Below, piece by piece: positions 26,791 to 34,577 of a stretch of 64,000 nucleotides of DNA. The stretch lies in contig NZ_QJRH01000060.1 of assembly GCF_003254545.1 (NCBI RefSeq), forward strand, positions 1-64,000. The letters run 5' to 3'. A program made the position numbers and the translations under genes. How positions within the stretch are numbered: position 1 is the first letter of the stretch; every line of letters begins with the position of its first letter. This stretch comes from Flavobacterium tistrianum. GTDB lineage: Bacteria > Bacteroidota > Bacteroidia > Flavobacteriales > Flavobacteriaceae. Below the pieces are notes generated by a model. That model made no database searches. It was not told where the DNA came from and saw only the letters and a program-made list of their open reading frames with translations.

Positions 26791-27633
26791 TTATTGAAAA
26801 GTGATCTGTTTTAAATCTTCATTTATTTCAAAGTTTAGGTTATACATTTCGGATAGTAATTGTACAATTGTTTTTAAATCTTCTCTTTTATTGATTCGGA
26901 TAGTGATTTTCTGATCTAGATTTTCTTTCGGAATATTGACTTTATAACCGTATTTTTCTTCAATATATTGACTGATGACTGACAGTTTTTCGTTGTCAAA
27001 ATCTACAAATGGGCTGAATTCTGTTATTGAAGCAGTTCGGTTTCCGTAAGTGAATTTATCACCTGGTTTCAAAATCCATTTTTGGCTTTGCCCTTTTACA
27101 TTCATCTGAACGCTTCCTTCAAAAAGCTCAACAGTAACTTGTTCGTTTTTGGTTTCCTTAACTGTAAAAGAAGTTCCTAGAACAGTTGTTGTAGTTTCGT
27201 CACAAAAAACTTGAAAAGGGTGCTGTTTGTCTTTTTTTACATTAAAATAGGCTTCGCCCTCAATTTCAATTTTTCTGTTTAAAGCAAAATTATTTCCATA
27301 AGAAATTTTAGAATTTGGACCTAATTCAATTTTTGAACTGTCTGGCAAGACAACATATTTTATTGCTGAGGTTGTGTTTTCAATGATATTTTCAGCAAGA
27401 ACAGCATTTTCATTTGAAGATTCGTTGTTGAAATATATTCCAGTTCCAATAAGGGCAAAAAGTAAAATTGAAGCTGCTGCATAAAGATGCCAAGGCTTAA
27501 ATTTTCTTTTTTTCTTTGAAAATGTCTTAGCATAAAATTGTTCCCACGAAGCTTCTTTTTCGCTGTCGGAATGAGATAGAGGAGACTCTTCCCATAACTT
27601 TTTAAACTCCTCGTCAAATTTCTCCTTATCCAT
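26791..27633 (-). CDS. FecR-family anti-sigma factor
   Basis: 280 aa from the ATG at 27633 (MDKEKFDEEFKKLWEES); the frame runs further upstream but into the preceding gene. Cytoplasmic segment about 1-60, one membrane helix about 62-82 (HLYAAASILLFALIGTGIYF), then the periplasmic FecR domain (YVVLPDSSKIELGPNSKISY, VEGSVQM-like VELFEGSVQMNV) and a C-terminal STN-interacting region (DLKTIVQLLSEMYNLNFEI). It relays receptor occupancy to the ECF sigma factor. Confidence 0.9.
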   Translation of the reverse strand: MDKEKFDEEFKKLWEESPLSHSDSEKEASWEQFYAKTFSKKKRKFKPWHLYAAASILLFALIGTGIYFNNESSNENAVLAENIIENTTSAIKYVVLPDSSKIELGPNSKISYGNNFALNRKIEIEGEAYFNVKKDKQHPFQVFCDETTTTVLGTSFTVKETKNEQVTVELFEGSVQMNVKGQSQKWILKPGDKFTYGNRTASITEFSPFVDFDNEKLSVISQYIEEKYGYKVNIPKENLDQKITIRINKREDLKTIVQLLSEMYNLNFEINEDLKQITFQ

Positions 27634-27643
27634 TTTTTCTAGC

Positions 27644-27853
27644 TTAAATAATTTGACAATGAAATCCTTGTTTATTAAAGACACTGTAAACCATTTCTTT
27701 GATTTCACGGTTAGTTTCTATTTTAAGGATGTTTTCGCGCCCTTGTTTATCAAAATTTATGATACAGTCAGAAATGATAAACTGTAAATGAGCAACAAGT
27801 AAACTTGCGTCTTTCTTTGTTTTAACATTAGTTTTATACGCTTCGATATGCAT
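27644..27853 (-). CDS. 69-aa protein between ECF sigma and FecR genes (paralogue of the one at 16745)
   Basis: ATG at 27853; a longer frame to 27958 would run into the sigma gene and adds sequence without pattern. MHIEAYKTNVKTKK, helix, INFDKQGRENILKIET, helix, GFHCQII: same length and layout as the protein at 16745-16954. No signal peptide or membrane segment. Placement 47 bases after the sigma gene and 10 bases before the FecR gene suggests a cytoplasmic modulator of this circuit. Function not known. Confidence 0.7.
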   Translation of the reverse strand: MHIEAYKTNVKTKKDASLLVAHLQFIISDCIINFDKQGRENILKIETNREIKEMVYSVFNKQGFHCQII

Positions 27854-27899
27854 TTTTAGTTCCTGTTTTTTAGTATAACAAACGAGAACTAAAAAGTTC

Positions 27900-28421
27900 C
27901 TAATGGTTTTCGATTTTTTTTCGAATAAATTTACTGGCGAGATAAATATGATTGGCAATGGTCTTTTCAGAAAGATCCGTTATTTCTGCAATCTCCTTAT
28001 AGCTAAGGTTTTCCAGTTTGTGTAAAGTAAATATTTTTTGTTGCTGTTCGGGAAGCTGATTAATGAAATTTTGAAGTTTTTCTTGTCTTTCTTCAAAAAT
28101 TCCTGAGTCAGTTTCTTCATCTAGCATTTCAACTTGAGAAGGATCAAGCTGTATTATTTTATTTTCCCTGTTAACATGATTGATAATAATGTTTTTACAG
28201 ATAACAAATATCTGTTTGTCGAACAAAACATCTTCATTAAGCAGTTCTTTTTTATTGTAAAGTCTTATGAAAGTTTCCTGAACAAAGTCTTCGGGAGTAA
28301 ATACAGAAGAATTGAATCGTTTGGCAATATTTATAAGTTTGTCGTAATAGCTGAAGTAAACTTCCTTGAAAGCTGCTTCATTACCTTTTTTTAAACTTAA
28401 AATAAACTTTTTATTGTCCAT
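27900..28421 (-). CDS. ECF-type RNA polymerase sigma factor
   Basis: 173 aa. Region 2 with FKEVYFSYYDKLINIAKRF and TPEDFVQETFIRLYN; region 4 with LPEQQQKIFTLHKLENLSY then KEIAEITDLSEKTIANHIYLASKFI. Length and pattern match the FecI-like sigma-70 factors of Bacteroidetes. First gene of a five-gene minus-strand operon: sigma, 69-aa protein, FecR, TonB receptor, DUF4249. Confidence 0.93.
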   Translation of the reverse strand: MDNKKFILSLKKGNEAAFKEVYFSYYDKLINIAKRFNSSVFTPEDFVQETFIRLYNKKELLNEDVLFDKQIFVICKNIIINHVNRENKIIQLDPSQVEMLDEETDSGIFEERQEKLQNFINQLPEQQQKIFTLHKLENLSYKEIAEITDLSEKTIANHIYLASKFIRKKIENH

Positions 28422-28587
28422 AACGAAAGTATCGTGCTAGCTCCCTAGTTCTAAACTCTTTAGAGTCAATATTATTGTATTCGGAAATTAAGTAACCTCA
28501 AATGAAAATGTAATAAGTTACAAAGAACCGTAATTTAATTCAAGATTTGACGCTTTTGTAGATTAAATGTTACAAATTATTTCAAAT

Positions 28588-28619
28588 AAAAACCCTTAAA
28601 CATTTTGTCTAAGGGTTTT
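28588..28619 (-). terminator. Terminator of the MocR-GNAT operon
   Basis: Stem aaaaccctta/taagggtttt, with a U-rich tail when read on the minus strand. Confidence 0.75.
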
Positions 28620-28651
28620 GCTTTTTGTTGCTAATTAGAAATTTTAGTTTT

Positions 28652-29131
28652 TCAGCTAATAATAAGCATCATTTGAATGTCTACTCTGTCATAAGAAGAT
28701 GAGATACCAGTAATTTCTTTAAAACCTAATTTTTCATACAACTTAATAGCAGATTTCAGTTTGGTATTGCTTTCCAGATATATTTTAGAAGCACCTTTTT
28801 CTGATGCCCATTTTATTGCTGATTTAGCCAGTAAAAATCCCACGCCTTTTCCTTGTGCTTTTGGGCTTACAGCCATTTTAGCCAATTCGTAATCGTACTC
28901 TTTTCCGTCACTTTTAATTAAAGCACAAACCCCTAAAACTTCATCGTTTAAAATGGCAGAAAAAATTTCCCCACCTTTATTTATAATATAATCTTCGGCG
29001 TGATCTAACGCTTTCACATCATTTGGTTCAACCACAAAATAATTTGAAATCCATTCGATATTTAAATCCTTAAAACTTTTTTGATACTCAGGTTTATAAG
29101 TTACTATTTCTACTTGTTCTTTATTTTTCAT
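28652..29131 (-). CDS. GNAT-family N-acetyltransferase
   Basis: 159 aa, a complete GNAT fold. Acetyl-CoA loop MAVSPKAQGKGVGFLLAKSA, then ASKIYLESNTKLKSAIKLYEKLGFKE. Resembles MarR-linked or small-molecule acetyltransferases; substrate unknown. Starts 6 bases after the MocR gene, so it belongs to that operon and may modify the compound the regulator responds to. Confidence 0.85.
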   Translation of the reverse strand: MKNKEQVEIVTYKPEYQKSFKDLNIEWISNYFVVEPNDVKALDHAEDYIINKGGEIFSAILNDEVLGVCALIKSDGKEYDYELAKMAVSPKAQGKGVGFLLAKSAIKWASEKGASKIYLESNTKLKSAIKLYEKLGFKEITGISSSYDRVDIQMMLIIS

Positions 29132-29137
29132 AATACA

Positions 29138-30556
29138 TTAAATGCTGTTTTTTATTATTCTGCCCAATTTTTCTAAATCAGACTCCACGCGTTCATTCCA
29201 TTCCAAAGCATAATTCAGTCGCATGCAATTGTTGTATTGATTGTATTGCGAAAAAATTCTTCCAGGCGCAAAATTAATTTTCTGACTTAGGGCAGTATTA
29301 AATAATTCTGTTGTTGATATTCTTTGATCCAATTCCAGCCATAGCATAAAACCGCCTTTTGGTTGTGCAATTTTGGTGTTATCTGGAAAATAAGCTTCTA
29401 TAGCACGATTCATCTGTAGATAATTAGCATAAAGCTTATTTCTGAATGTTCTTAAATGATGATCATAACGTCCGTGTTCTAAGAAATCCGTAATAACATC
29501 TGAATACAACGAAGAATTACAAACCGTCTGAACCAATTTCTGTCGAATAATTTTATCTTTAAATTTTCCGGGAGCGATCCATCCAACTCGATAACCCGGA
29601 GCAAGAGTTTTAGACACAGATCCAATCCATAAAACTAGACCAGCTTCGTCGTAAAACTTGCAAGGTTTTGGACGTTCGGAACCAAAGTAAACATTGCCAT
29701 AAATATCATCCTCAATCAGCGGAACGTTATATTGAGTGATCAATTTAACTAGTTCTCGTTTGTTTTCGTCAGGCATTTGAAATCCCATCGGATTATTAAA
29801 ATTGGTAATAAAACAACACGCTTTAATTTCGGGAAGAACTTTTTTCAAAGCCTCAAGGTCTAATCCGAATAGAGGATGTGTCGGAATTTCAACTGCTTTT
29901 AAACCTAATTCTTTTATTGCTTGAAGTATTCCAAAATACGCTGGGCTTTCAACCGCAACACTGTCTCCAGATGATGTCACAGCCATAAGCGCGTTGTAAA
30001 TTGCATGCATTGCACCTGAAGTGATAACAATATCATCTTCAGTAATTTTTCCTTCCATCACTAAAGCCCATTTTGCAATAGCACGACGAAGGCTTTCCGG
30101 TCCTTGCACTGGCTCATAGGGAGTGCCAGCGTCGTCTCTCGTGCGAACGACATTGATAATTCCTTTATTCAATTTTGCAATAGGCAGGAAATTCTTTCCT
30201 GGCATTCCGAGTGCAAATTGTGTTACATCGACTTGTGTGATAGTGGCAAAAACTTTATCAATAAGTTCTTCAGGAGTATTTTCCGTTTCCTGATTATCTA
30301 TACTTGCAATTGTTGGAAGTGCTGTTGTGCGTTGTGAACTTTTGCTCACGTAATATCCCGTTTTTGGACGAGATTCTATAAGTGAGCGGCTCTCGAGTTC
30401 TAAATACGCTTGTTTTATCGTGTTTAAACTAACATTATACAGTTTTTGTGCGCTTCTTACAGAAGGTAATTTATCGCCCAGCACCAAAGTTTCATTGTGA
30501 ATCTGATCTTCAATGATTTTAGCAATTTTTAAGTATAATGTTTCTTTGTTTTTCAT
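29138..30556 (-). CDS. MocR-type regulator: GntR helix-turn-helix fused to PLP aminotransferase domain
   Basis: 472 aa. The winged helix at about 5-75 (LYLKIAKIIEDQI, LPSVRSAQKLYNVSLNTIKQ) is joined to a fold-type I aminotransferase at about 110-472 (ITSGAMHAIYNALMAV, FITNFNNPMGFQMP, SVSKTLAPGYRVGWIAPGKF with the PLP Lys). MocR proteins sense PLP or an amine through this domain. Second gene of a three-gene operon whose promoter carries two direct repeats likely to be its own binding sites. Confidence 0.92.
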   Translation of the reverse strand: MKNKETLYLKIAKIIEDQIHNETLVLGDKLPSVRSAQKLYNVSLNTIKQAYLELESRSLIESRPKTGYYVSKSSQRTTALPTIASIDNQETENTPEELIDKVFATITQVDVTQFALGMPGKNFLPIAKLNKGIINVVRTRDDAGTPYEPVQGPESLRRAIAKWALVMEGKITEDDIVITSGAMHAIYNALMAVTSSGDSVAVESPAYFGILQAIKELGLKAVEIPTHPLFGLDLEALKKVLPEIKACCFITNFNNPMGFQMPDENKRELVKLITQYNVPLIEDDIYGNVYFGSERPKPCKFYDEAGLVLWIGSVSKTLAPGYRVGWIAPGKFKDKIIRQKLVQTVCNSSLYSDVITDFLEHGRYDHHLRTFRNKLYANYLQMNRAIEAYFPDNTKIAQPKGGFMLWLELDQRISTTELFNTALSQKINFAPGRIFSQYNQYNNCMRLNYALEWNERVESDLEKLGRIIKNSI

Positions 30557-30561
30557 TTATG

Positions 30562-30930
30562 CTAAAAATTCAGGTAGTGAATAAAATGCTCTGTGCTTTG
30601 TTTCAGTTGCTCGGCATTATTGAAATTGGCGCTATTTTTCTTCTTCAGAAATTTTTTGATGTAATCATTAAATAACGCTTTATCTTCATTTGTCAAACTT
30701 CCATCATCATAAATTCTAAATACAATTTGATTGCTTTGGTTTAAAATTAAACTGGCAAACGAATTTATTTTATTGTCTTTTTCGCAGAGAAGAAATGGTA
30801 CTCCAAAAAGCATTTTGTCTTCGGCTTTCTCATGCATATTTTGAATGAAGATGTTTTGCAAAATCTCCATATCAAATACATAAACTTCTCTAAAATTTAT
30901 TTTTTCCTGAGTTACAGCTTTAGATTCCAT
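30562..30930 (-). CDS. Hypothetical protein preceding the MocR gene
   Basis: 122 aa from the ATG at 30930. The frame continues upstream but that part overlaps the promoter repeats. Soluble and acidic-basic mixed (MLFGVPFLLCEKDNKINSFASLILN, then FRIYDDGSLTNEDKALFNDYIKKFL). The pattern hints at a truncated GNAT-like or PAS-like alpha/beta protein, but I recognise no family. Co-transcribed with the MocR regulator (5-base gap). Confidence 0.65.
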   Translation of the reverse strand: MESKAVTQEKINFREVYVFDMEILQNIFIQNMHEKAEDKMLFGVPFLLCEKDNKINSFASLILNQSNQIVFRIYDDGSLTNEDKALFNDYIKKFLKKKNSANFNNAEQLKQSTEHFIHYLNF

Positions 30931-30942
30931 ATCTTTTTTTAG

Positions 30943-31008
30943 CAAAATTATTGCTATTGTAGATTTGGGTACAGATACAGAAAATACTTTTTTTATGGAT
31001 ACAGATAA
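30943..31008 (-). promoter_or_regulatory. Promoter and MocR-type operator with two repeats 30 bp apart
   Basis: On the minus strand TAATTTTG (plus 30943-30950) fits the -7 consensus TAnnTTTG, and the start codon follows 12 bases later. Two copies of tacagata, each preceded by gg, lie at 30971-30978 and 31001-31008: exactly 30 bp, three helical turns. The proximal copy covers the -33 region, which has no TTG. Direct repeats near -33 are the usual binding layout of MocR activators. Confidence 0.6.
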
Positions 31009-31050
31009 AATTACTGCTTTTTTAGGAGAGGACGAAATAATTATAAAAAA

Positions 31051-31084
31051 CAAAATCCCTGAATAAAAATATTCAAGGATTTTG
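31051..31084 (-). terminator. Terminator of the 85-aa gene
   Basis: Near-perfect stem caaaatcc(c)tgaata / tattcaaggattttg with a T-run on the minus strand. Confidence 0.75.
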
Positions 31085-31116
31085 GTGTTCTTTATAGCTT
31101 GGAAAGGAAGAAACGT

Positions 31117-31374
31117 TTATTGGTTTTCTTTTTCCAAATCTGCAGCTGAGATCTGATCTAATATATTAGTCTGATTTGGCGAAATGTAGTTTTTGTTTTC
31201 GGTAACCTGTTCCTTTTTAAAAAGAAGGTCGAGTGCATTGTAAAGCTTTAATAAAACATCTTTGTCTTCTTTGGCAATATCTAAAGCGGTGTTGAAATTA
31301 AAAACATAATTGTTAGAATTACGTACTTCTACTTTAATTGTTTTAGATGTGATCTTAAATTTTACTATGTCCAT
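31117..31374 (-). CDS. Hypothetical 85-aa protein
   Basis: Small soluble protein: beta strands FKITSKTIKVEVRNSNNYVFNF, then helices KEDKDVLLKLYNALDLLFKKEQ and an acidic tail (DQISAADLEKENQ). No recognised domain. It has its own terminator and lies 71 bases after the ACT gene. Good codon pattern and a defined terminator support it as a real gene. Confidence 0.6.
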   Translation of the reverse strand: MDIVKFKITSKTIKVEVRNSNNYVFNFNTALDIAKEDKDVLLKLYNALDLLFKKEQVTENKNYISPNQTNILDQISAADLEKENQ

Positions 31375-31445
31375 ATGTTTGTAAATTACCTTTGCAAAAT
31401 AACTATTTTAATGGCACTTATTGCGGTTATTTTTTAATTTTTTAA

Positions 31446-31856
31446 TCAAAAAGAATTTCTGCTATTCTCTTTTAATTCTAATAGAACCTTCATTGCTTTT
31501 TGAGCATCATTTTCGTCAACAAATATATGGTCGTGCAAATATGCGGCAACTACATTACAGCTGATATTGGCATTCCCTAGAGCCTGAGAAAAAGCAGCAG
31601 TCAAACCTACAGCAGCCAAAGAAGAATGAACTTCTAAAGTAATCCAAGAAGCAATGTATGAGAAATTAAGATTAAGTTCTTCTGCAAAGCGTTTTTCTAA
31701 TACAATGGTGATTCCTTCTTTTTCTTTAAATAGAAACAGAATTTTAGAAAAAGGAATCTGATCTAGCGAATCTACTTTTGTAAAAACATATTTTCCGTCG
31801 TTAAGAACAGGATTAAGATTCTCTAAAATGATGTTTAAATTTATTTCTCCTTCCAT
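31446..31856 (-). CDS. ACT-domain protein
   Basis: 136 aa with two ACT-like modules: about 1-60 (PVLNDGKYVFTKVDSLDQIP, then GITIVLEKRFAEEL) and about 65-130 (ASWITLEVHSSLAAVGLTAA, ISCNVVAAYLHDHIFV). It matches the stand-alone ACT family sometimes annotated as amino-acid-sensing or transporter-associated. It probably binds an amino acid; the target is unknown. Confidence 0.8.
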   Translation of the reverse strand: MEGEINLNIILENLNPVLNDGKYVFTKVDSLDQIPFSKILFLFKEKEGITIVLEKRFAEELNLNFSYIASWITLEVHSSLAAVGLTAAFSQALGNANISCNVVAAYLHDHIFVDENDAQKAMKVLLELKENSRNSF

Positions 31857-31890
31857 GAAACTAGGACTATTTTTTGTTTAAATATAATAA

Positions 31891-31922
31891 AAAACCCTTA
31901 AACATTTCTGTTTAAGGGTTTT
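31891..31922 (-). terminator. Terminator of tRNA-Met
   Basis: Stem aaaacccttaaac/gtttaagggtttt just after the tRNA 3' end on the minus strand. Confidence 0.8.
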
Positions 31923-31931
31923 ACCTTCTAG

Positions 31932-32005
31932 TAGCGAGGACGGGAGTTGAACCCGTGACCTCAGGGTTATGAATCCTGCGCTCTAACCAACTGAGCTACC
32001 TCGCC
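31932..32005 (-). tRNA. tRNA-Met (CAU anticodon)
   Basis: 74-nt cloverleaf on the minus strand: acceptor GGCGAGG/CCTCGCT (G1-U72), D-arm GCTCAGTTGGTTAGAGC, anticodon loop TTCATAA, T-arm CGGGTTCAACTCCCG. No encoded CCA. The anticodon stem closes with an A-C mismatch (CAGGA/CCCTG). Elongator Met is likeliest; an Ile tRNA with lysidine-modified CAU cannot be excluded without comparison. Confidence 0.93.
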
Positions 32006-32038
32006 TGGACTGCTATCATGAATTCCTGATTGCGGGTG

Positions 32039-32068
32039 CAAAGATAGAAATAATATTAAAGCACGCAA
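32039..32068 (-). promoter_or_regulatory. Promoter of tRNA-Met
   Basis: On the minus strand TTG (32066-32068), 19 bases, TATCTTTG (32039-32046): exact match to the flavobacterial consensus, 33 bases before the tRNA. Confidence 0.75.
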
Positions 32069-32155
32069 GCATAAAATGAAGAAAAAAAAATATTTTTAAA
32101 AATGCATTGTTTTTGGACATATATTCTTATATTTCGAAAAAAATTAAAGTAGCAC

Positions 32156-32548
32156 ATGGATTCAAAAATACGTTACGAAATCGAGTTTCCGATTAATTCT
32201 TCGCCACAATTATTGTATCAATATATATCAACTCCGTCAGGTTTACAAGAATGGTTTGCTGACAATGTTAATTCGAGAGGTGAATTTTTTACTTTTATCT
32301 GGAATGATTCACAGGAGAGAGCACGTCTAGCTTCGAAAAAATCTGGTGAAAAAGTAAAATTCAAATGGGTTGATGACAGCAGTAAGGATACAGAGTATTT
32401 TTTCGAACTCCATATTTTAGTTGATGAATTAACTAAAGATGTATCGCTTATGGTAGTAGATTTTGCTGAAAAAGAAGAACTAGGCGAAGCTAAACAATTG
32501 TGGGAGAATCAAATCTCAGATCTAAAACATCTTATAGGATCTGTTTAG
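32156..32548 (+). CDS. START-like/SRPBCC domain protein
   Basis: 130 aa forming a single helix-grip domain: INSSPQLLYQYISTPSGLQEWFADNV at the start, then strands (EFFTFIWNDSQERARLA, KVKFKWVDD, YFFELHILVDELTKDVSLMVVDFAE) and a long C-terminal helix (AKQLWENQISDLKHLIG). Similar to AHSA1-type lipid or ligand-binding proteins; ligand unknown. A TTG-N18-TATATTTC promoter-like pair precedes it (32107-32135). Confidence 0.8.
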   Translation: MDSKIRYEIEFPINSSPQLLYQYISTPSGLQEWFADNVNSRGEFFTFIWNDSQERARLASKKSGEKVKFKWVDDSSKDTEYFFELHILVDELTKDVSLMVVDFAEKEELGEAKQLWENQISDLKHLIGSV

Positions 32549-32576
32549 TAAAAGTCTATTTTATACCTTATATTTG

Positions 32577-32602
32577 CCCTGAACAAAATTCAGGGTTTTT
32601 TT
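32577..32602 (+). terminator. Terminator immediately before the aminotransferase start codon
   Basis: Stem ccctgaa/ttcaggg with seven Ts ending directly at the ATG of the next gene. A -7-like TATATTTG (32569-32576) precedes it, so a transcript for the next gene would begin inside the stem and escape termination. Confidence 0.75.
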
Positions 32603-33439
32603 ATGATTAATTTTAACGGAAACATAGGGCAGGAAGAAAATATACTAACTCTAAACCGCGCTTTTTTGTATGGTGACGGAATATTCGAAACAGTAAAAAT
32701 TATCAACGGAAAAATCTTGTTTCTTGAGGATCATTATTTTAGACTAATGGCTTCAATGCGTGTGGTAAGAATGATGATTCCAATGGATTTTACAATGGAA
32801 TATTTTGAAGAGCAGATTCTTAATTTGGTAAACGAACAAGGAATTGCAGCTTCGGCACGTGCAAGAATTACTGTTTTTAGAAATGATGGCGGTTTATATC
32901 TTCCAAAAAGCAATGATATTTCATTCTTAATCAATGCCATTTCTCTTGGAAATAAAGCTTACACTATAAATACAAACGAGTATGAAGTAGATTTGTATAA
33001 AGACTTCTATGTAACAAAACAATTATTATCGTCTCTTAAAACGACTAATAAGATGATTAATATTACGGGAAGCATTTATGCAAATGAAAATGATCTTGCG
33101 AATTGTATTTTACTGAATGACAGCAAAAATGTTGTAGAAGCACTTCAAGGAAATATTTTTATGGTGACGGGTAATAAGCTTATTACACCTCCAGTTTCAG
33201 AAGGTGCTTTAAACGGTATTATGCGTAAACAGATTTTAGCTTTAGCTAAAAAAGTAGATGGCATAGAAGTTTTGGAAGAAGTAATTTCACCTTTTGATCT
33301 TCAAAAAGCAGACGAATTATTTCTGACCAATGTAATCACGGGAATACAACCGATAACTAAGTATCGAAAAAAGGAGTTTACAACAAATCTGGCTCATTTA
33401 TTAGTACAGCGACTAAATGAATCCATCTCTGAAAATTAA
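32603..33439 (+). CDS. Class IV aminotransferase (PabC/BCAT-like)
   Basis: 278 aa PLP enzyme. NRAFLYGDGIFETVKIING at the N-terminus, catalytic Lys in LKTTNKMINITGSIYA, phosphate loop VTGNKLITPPVSEGALNGIMR and ELFLTNVITGIQPI. The length fits aminodeoxychorismate lyase (folate synthesis) better than the longer branched-chain enzymes; substrate choice cannot be settled here. Its last 4 bases overlap the end of the convergent yqgE-like gene. Confidence 0.85.
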   Translation: MINFNGNIGQEENILTLNRAFLYGDGIFETVKIINGKILFLEDHYFRLMASMRVVRMMIPMDFTMEYFEEQILNLVNEQGIAASARARITVFRNDGGLYLPKSNDISFLINAISLGNKAYTINTNEYEVDLYKDFYVTKQLLSSLKTTNKMINITGSIYANENDLANCILLNDSKNVVEALQGNIFMVTGNKLITPPVSEGALNGIMRKQILALAKKVDGIEVLEEVISPFDLQKADELFLTNVITGIQPITKYRKKEFTTNLAHLLVQRLNESISEN

Positions 33440-33996
33440 TTCAGATATGGATTTTCAGGTGCATTTGACCAAATAAGATAATCGCCGCCAAGCTCAATAA
33501 TCTGCTCTTTCCAAAAGTGGGTAGTAGATTTTCCGATAATTTTATTTTTGTAATTATTATCAGCAATAATCCAAGAGTTACCTTGCATCTCATTCTCAAG
33601 TTGATTTTCCTCCCAGCCGGTATAGCCTAAGAAAAAACGAATGTTGTTTTTGCTGATAGATCCGTTGTTAATTAGGTCCTTAGTGGACTCGAAATCGCCT
33701 CCCCAATAAATTCCGTTAGAAATTTCCACACTATTTGGAATTAACTCAGGAATATTGTGAATAAAATAAAGGTTGTCTTGTTCTACAGGGCCTCCGTTAT
33801 ATATCTTAAAGTTAGCATCAATCTCAGGTATTAAGTCATTAATAGTATATTTTAATGGCTTATTAATTATAAAACCAATTGATCCTTCCTTGTTATGGTC
33901 TGCTAATAAAATTACCGATCTGTTAAAAGATAAATCTCCAATTATTGAAGGCTCGGCAATAAGCAGGTGTCCTTTTTTTAATTTTTCTGAAATCAT
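33436..33996 (-). CDS. YqgE/AlgH-family protein
   Basis: 186 aa from the ATG at 33996 (MISEKLKKGHLLIAEPSI); the frame extends to 34065 but the longer start adds Phe/Asn-rich sequence foreign to the family. Hallmarks: GHLLIAEP, FNRSVILLADHNKEGSIGFI, INKPL, YNGGPVEQDNLYFIH and FLGYTGWEENQLENEM. A conserved bacterial protein of unsettled function. It has no signal peptide. Confidence 0.88.
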   Translation of the reverse strand: MISEKLKKGHLLIAEPSIIGDLSFNRSVILLADHNKEGSIGFIINKPLKYTINDLIPEIDANFKIYNGGPVEQDNLYFIHNIPELIPNSVEISNGIYWGGDFESTKDLINNGSISKNNIRFFLGYTGWEENQLENEMQGNSWIIADNNYKNKIIGKSTTHFWKEQIIELGGDYLIWSNAPENPYLN

Positions 33997-34066
33997 ACGG
34001 TTACAATTTTTATTAAATTTACTCATAAAAAAATTAAAATCACAAAAAAAATCGTTAAACCGCATA

Positions 34067-34093
34067 AAAAAACCTTCCAGATGGAAGGTTTTA
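34067..34093 (-). terminator. Terminator of the HU gene
   Basis: Stem aaaaccttcc/ggaaggtttt with T-run on the minus strand. Confidence 0.8.
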
Positions 34094-34124
34094 ATTATAT
34101 TATAAGTTTAGAGAACTTTCTTAC

Positions 34125-34397
34125 TTAGTTCACTGCACCTTCTAATTCAGCACCAGCTTTAAATTTTACAACGTTTTTAGCTGCGATTTTGATAGTTTTT
34201 CCTGTTTGAGGGTTTCTACCGTCTCTAGCAGCTCTTGAAGATACTGACCATGATCCGAAACCTACTAATGAAACTCTTCCACCTTTTTTCAAAGTAGTTC
34301 CTACATTACCTAAAAAAGACTCTAAAGCTAATTTCGCCGCAGCTTTTGTAATTCCTGCATCAGCAGCGATAGCATCGATTAATTCTGATTTGTTCAT
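34125..34397 (-). CDS. HU-family DNA-binding protein
   Basis: 90 aa nucleoid protein. MNKSELIDAIAADAGITKAAA, LVGFGSWSVSSRAARDGRNP and QTGKTIKIAAKNVVKFKAG follow the HU/IHF family closely, including the Gly-Arg-Asn-Pro arm that enters the minor groove. Standard length. It has its own promoter (34442-34471) and terminator. Confidence 0.95.
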   Translation of the reverse strand: MNKSELIDAIAADAGITKAAAKLALESFLGNVGTTLKKGGRVSLVGFGSWSVSSRAARDGRNPQTGKTIKIAAKNVVKFKAGAELEGAVN

Positions 34398-34441
34398 AAT
34401 AATTAGTTATTAATTGTTGGTTAAAAAAAATTGTTAATACA

Positions 34442-34471
34442 CAAATTTAGTAGGAAATCCGTTGCGTGCAA
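34442..34471 (-). promoter_or_regulatory. Promoter of the HU gene
   Basis: On the minus strand TTG (34469-34471), 19 bases, TAAATTTG (34442-34449): an exact TTG-N19-TAnnTTTG match, about 45 bases before the start codon. Confidence 0.75.
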
Positions 34472-34577
34472 GTGTTTTCTTTATTTTTAGCAAAAATTGT
34501 TGATAACTTGCTTTTTTTGTTCATAAAGAGTGTTATTTGTCGATGAAAAACAAGTACAAACCCCTGTTTTACTGACG

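Noticed and set aside
27854..27958. N-terminal extension of the 69-aa protein into the sigma gene
   Set aside because: It would overlap the sigma coding end by 59 bases and adds sequence absent from the paralogue at 16745.
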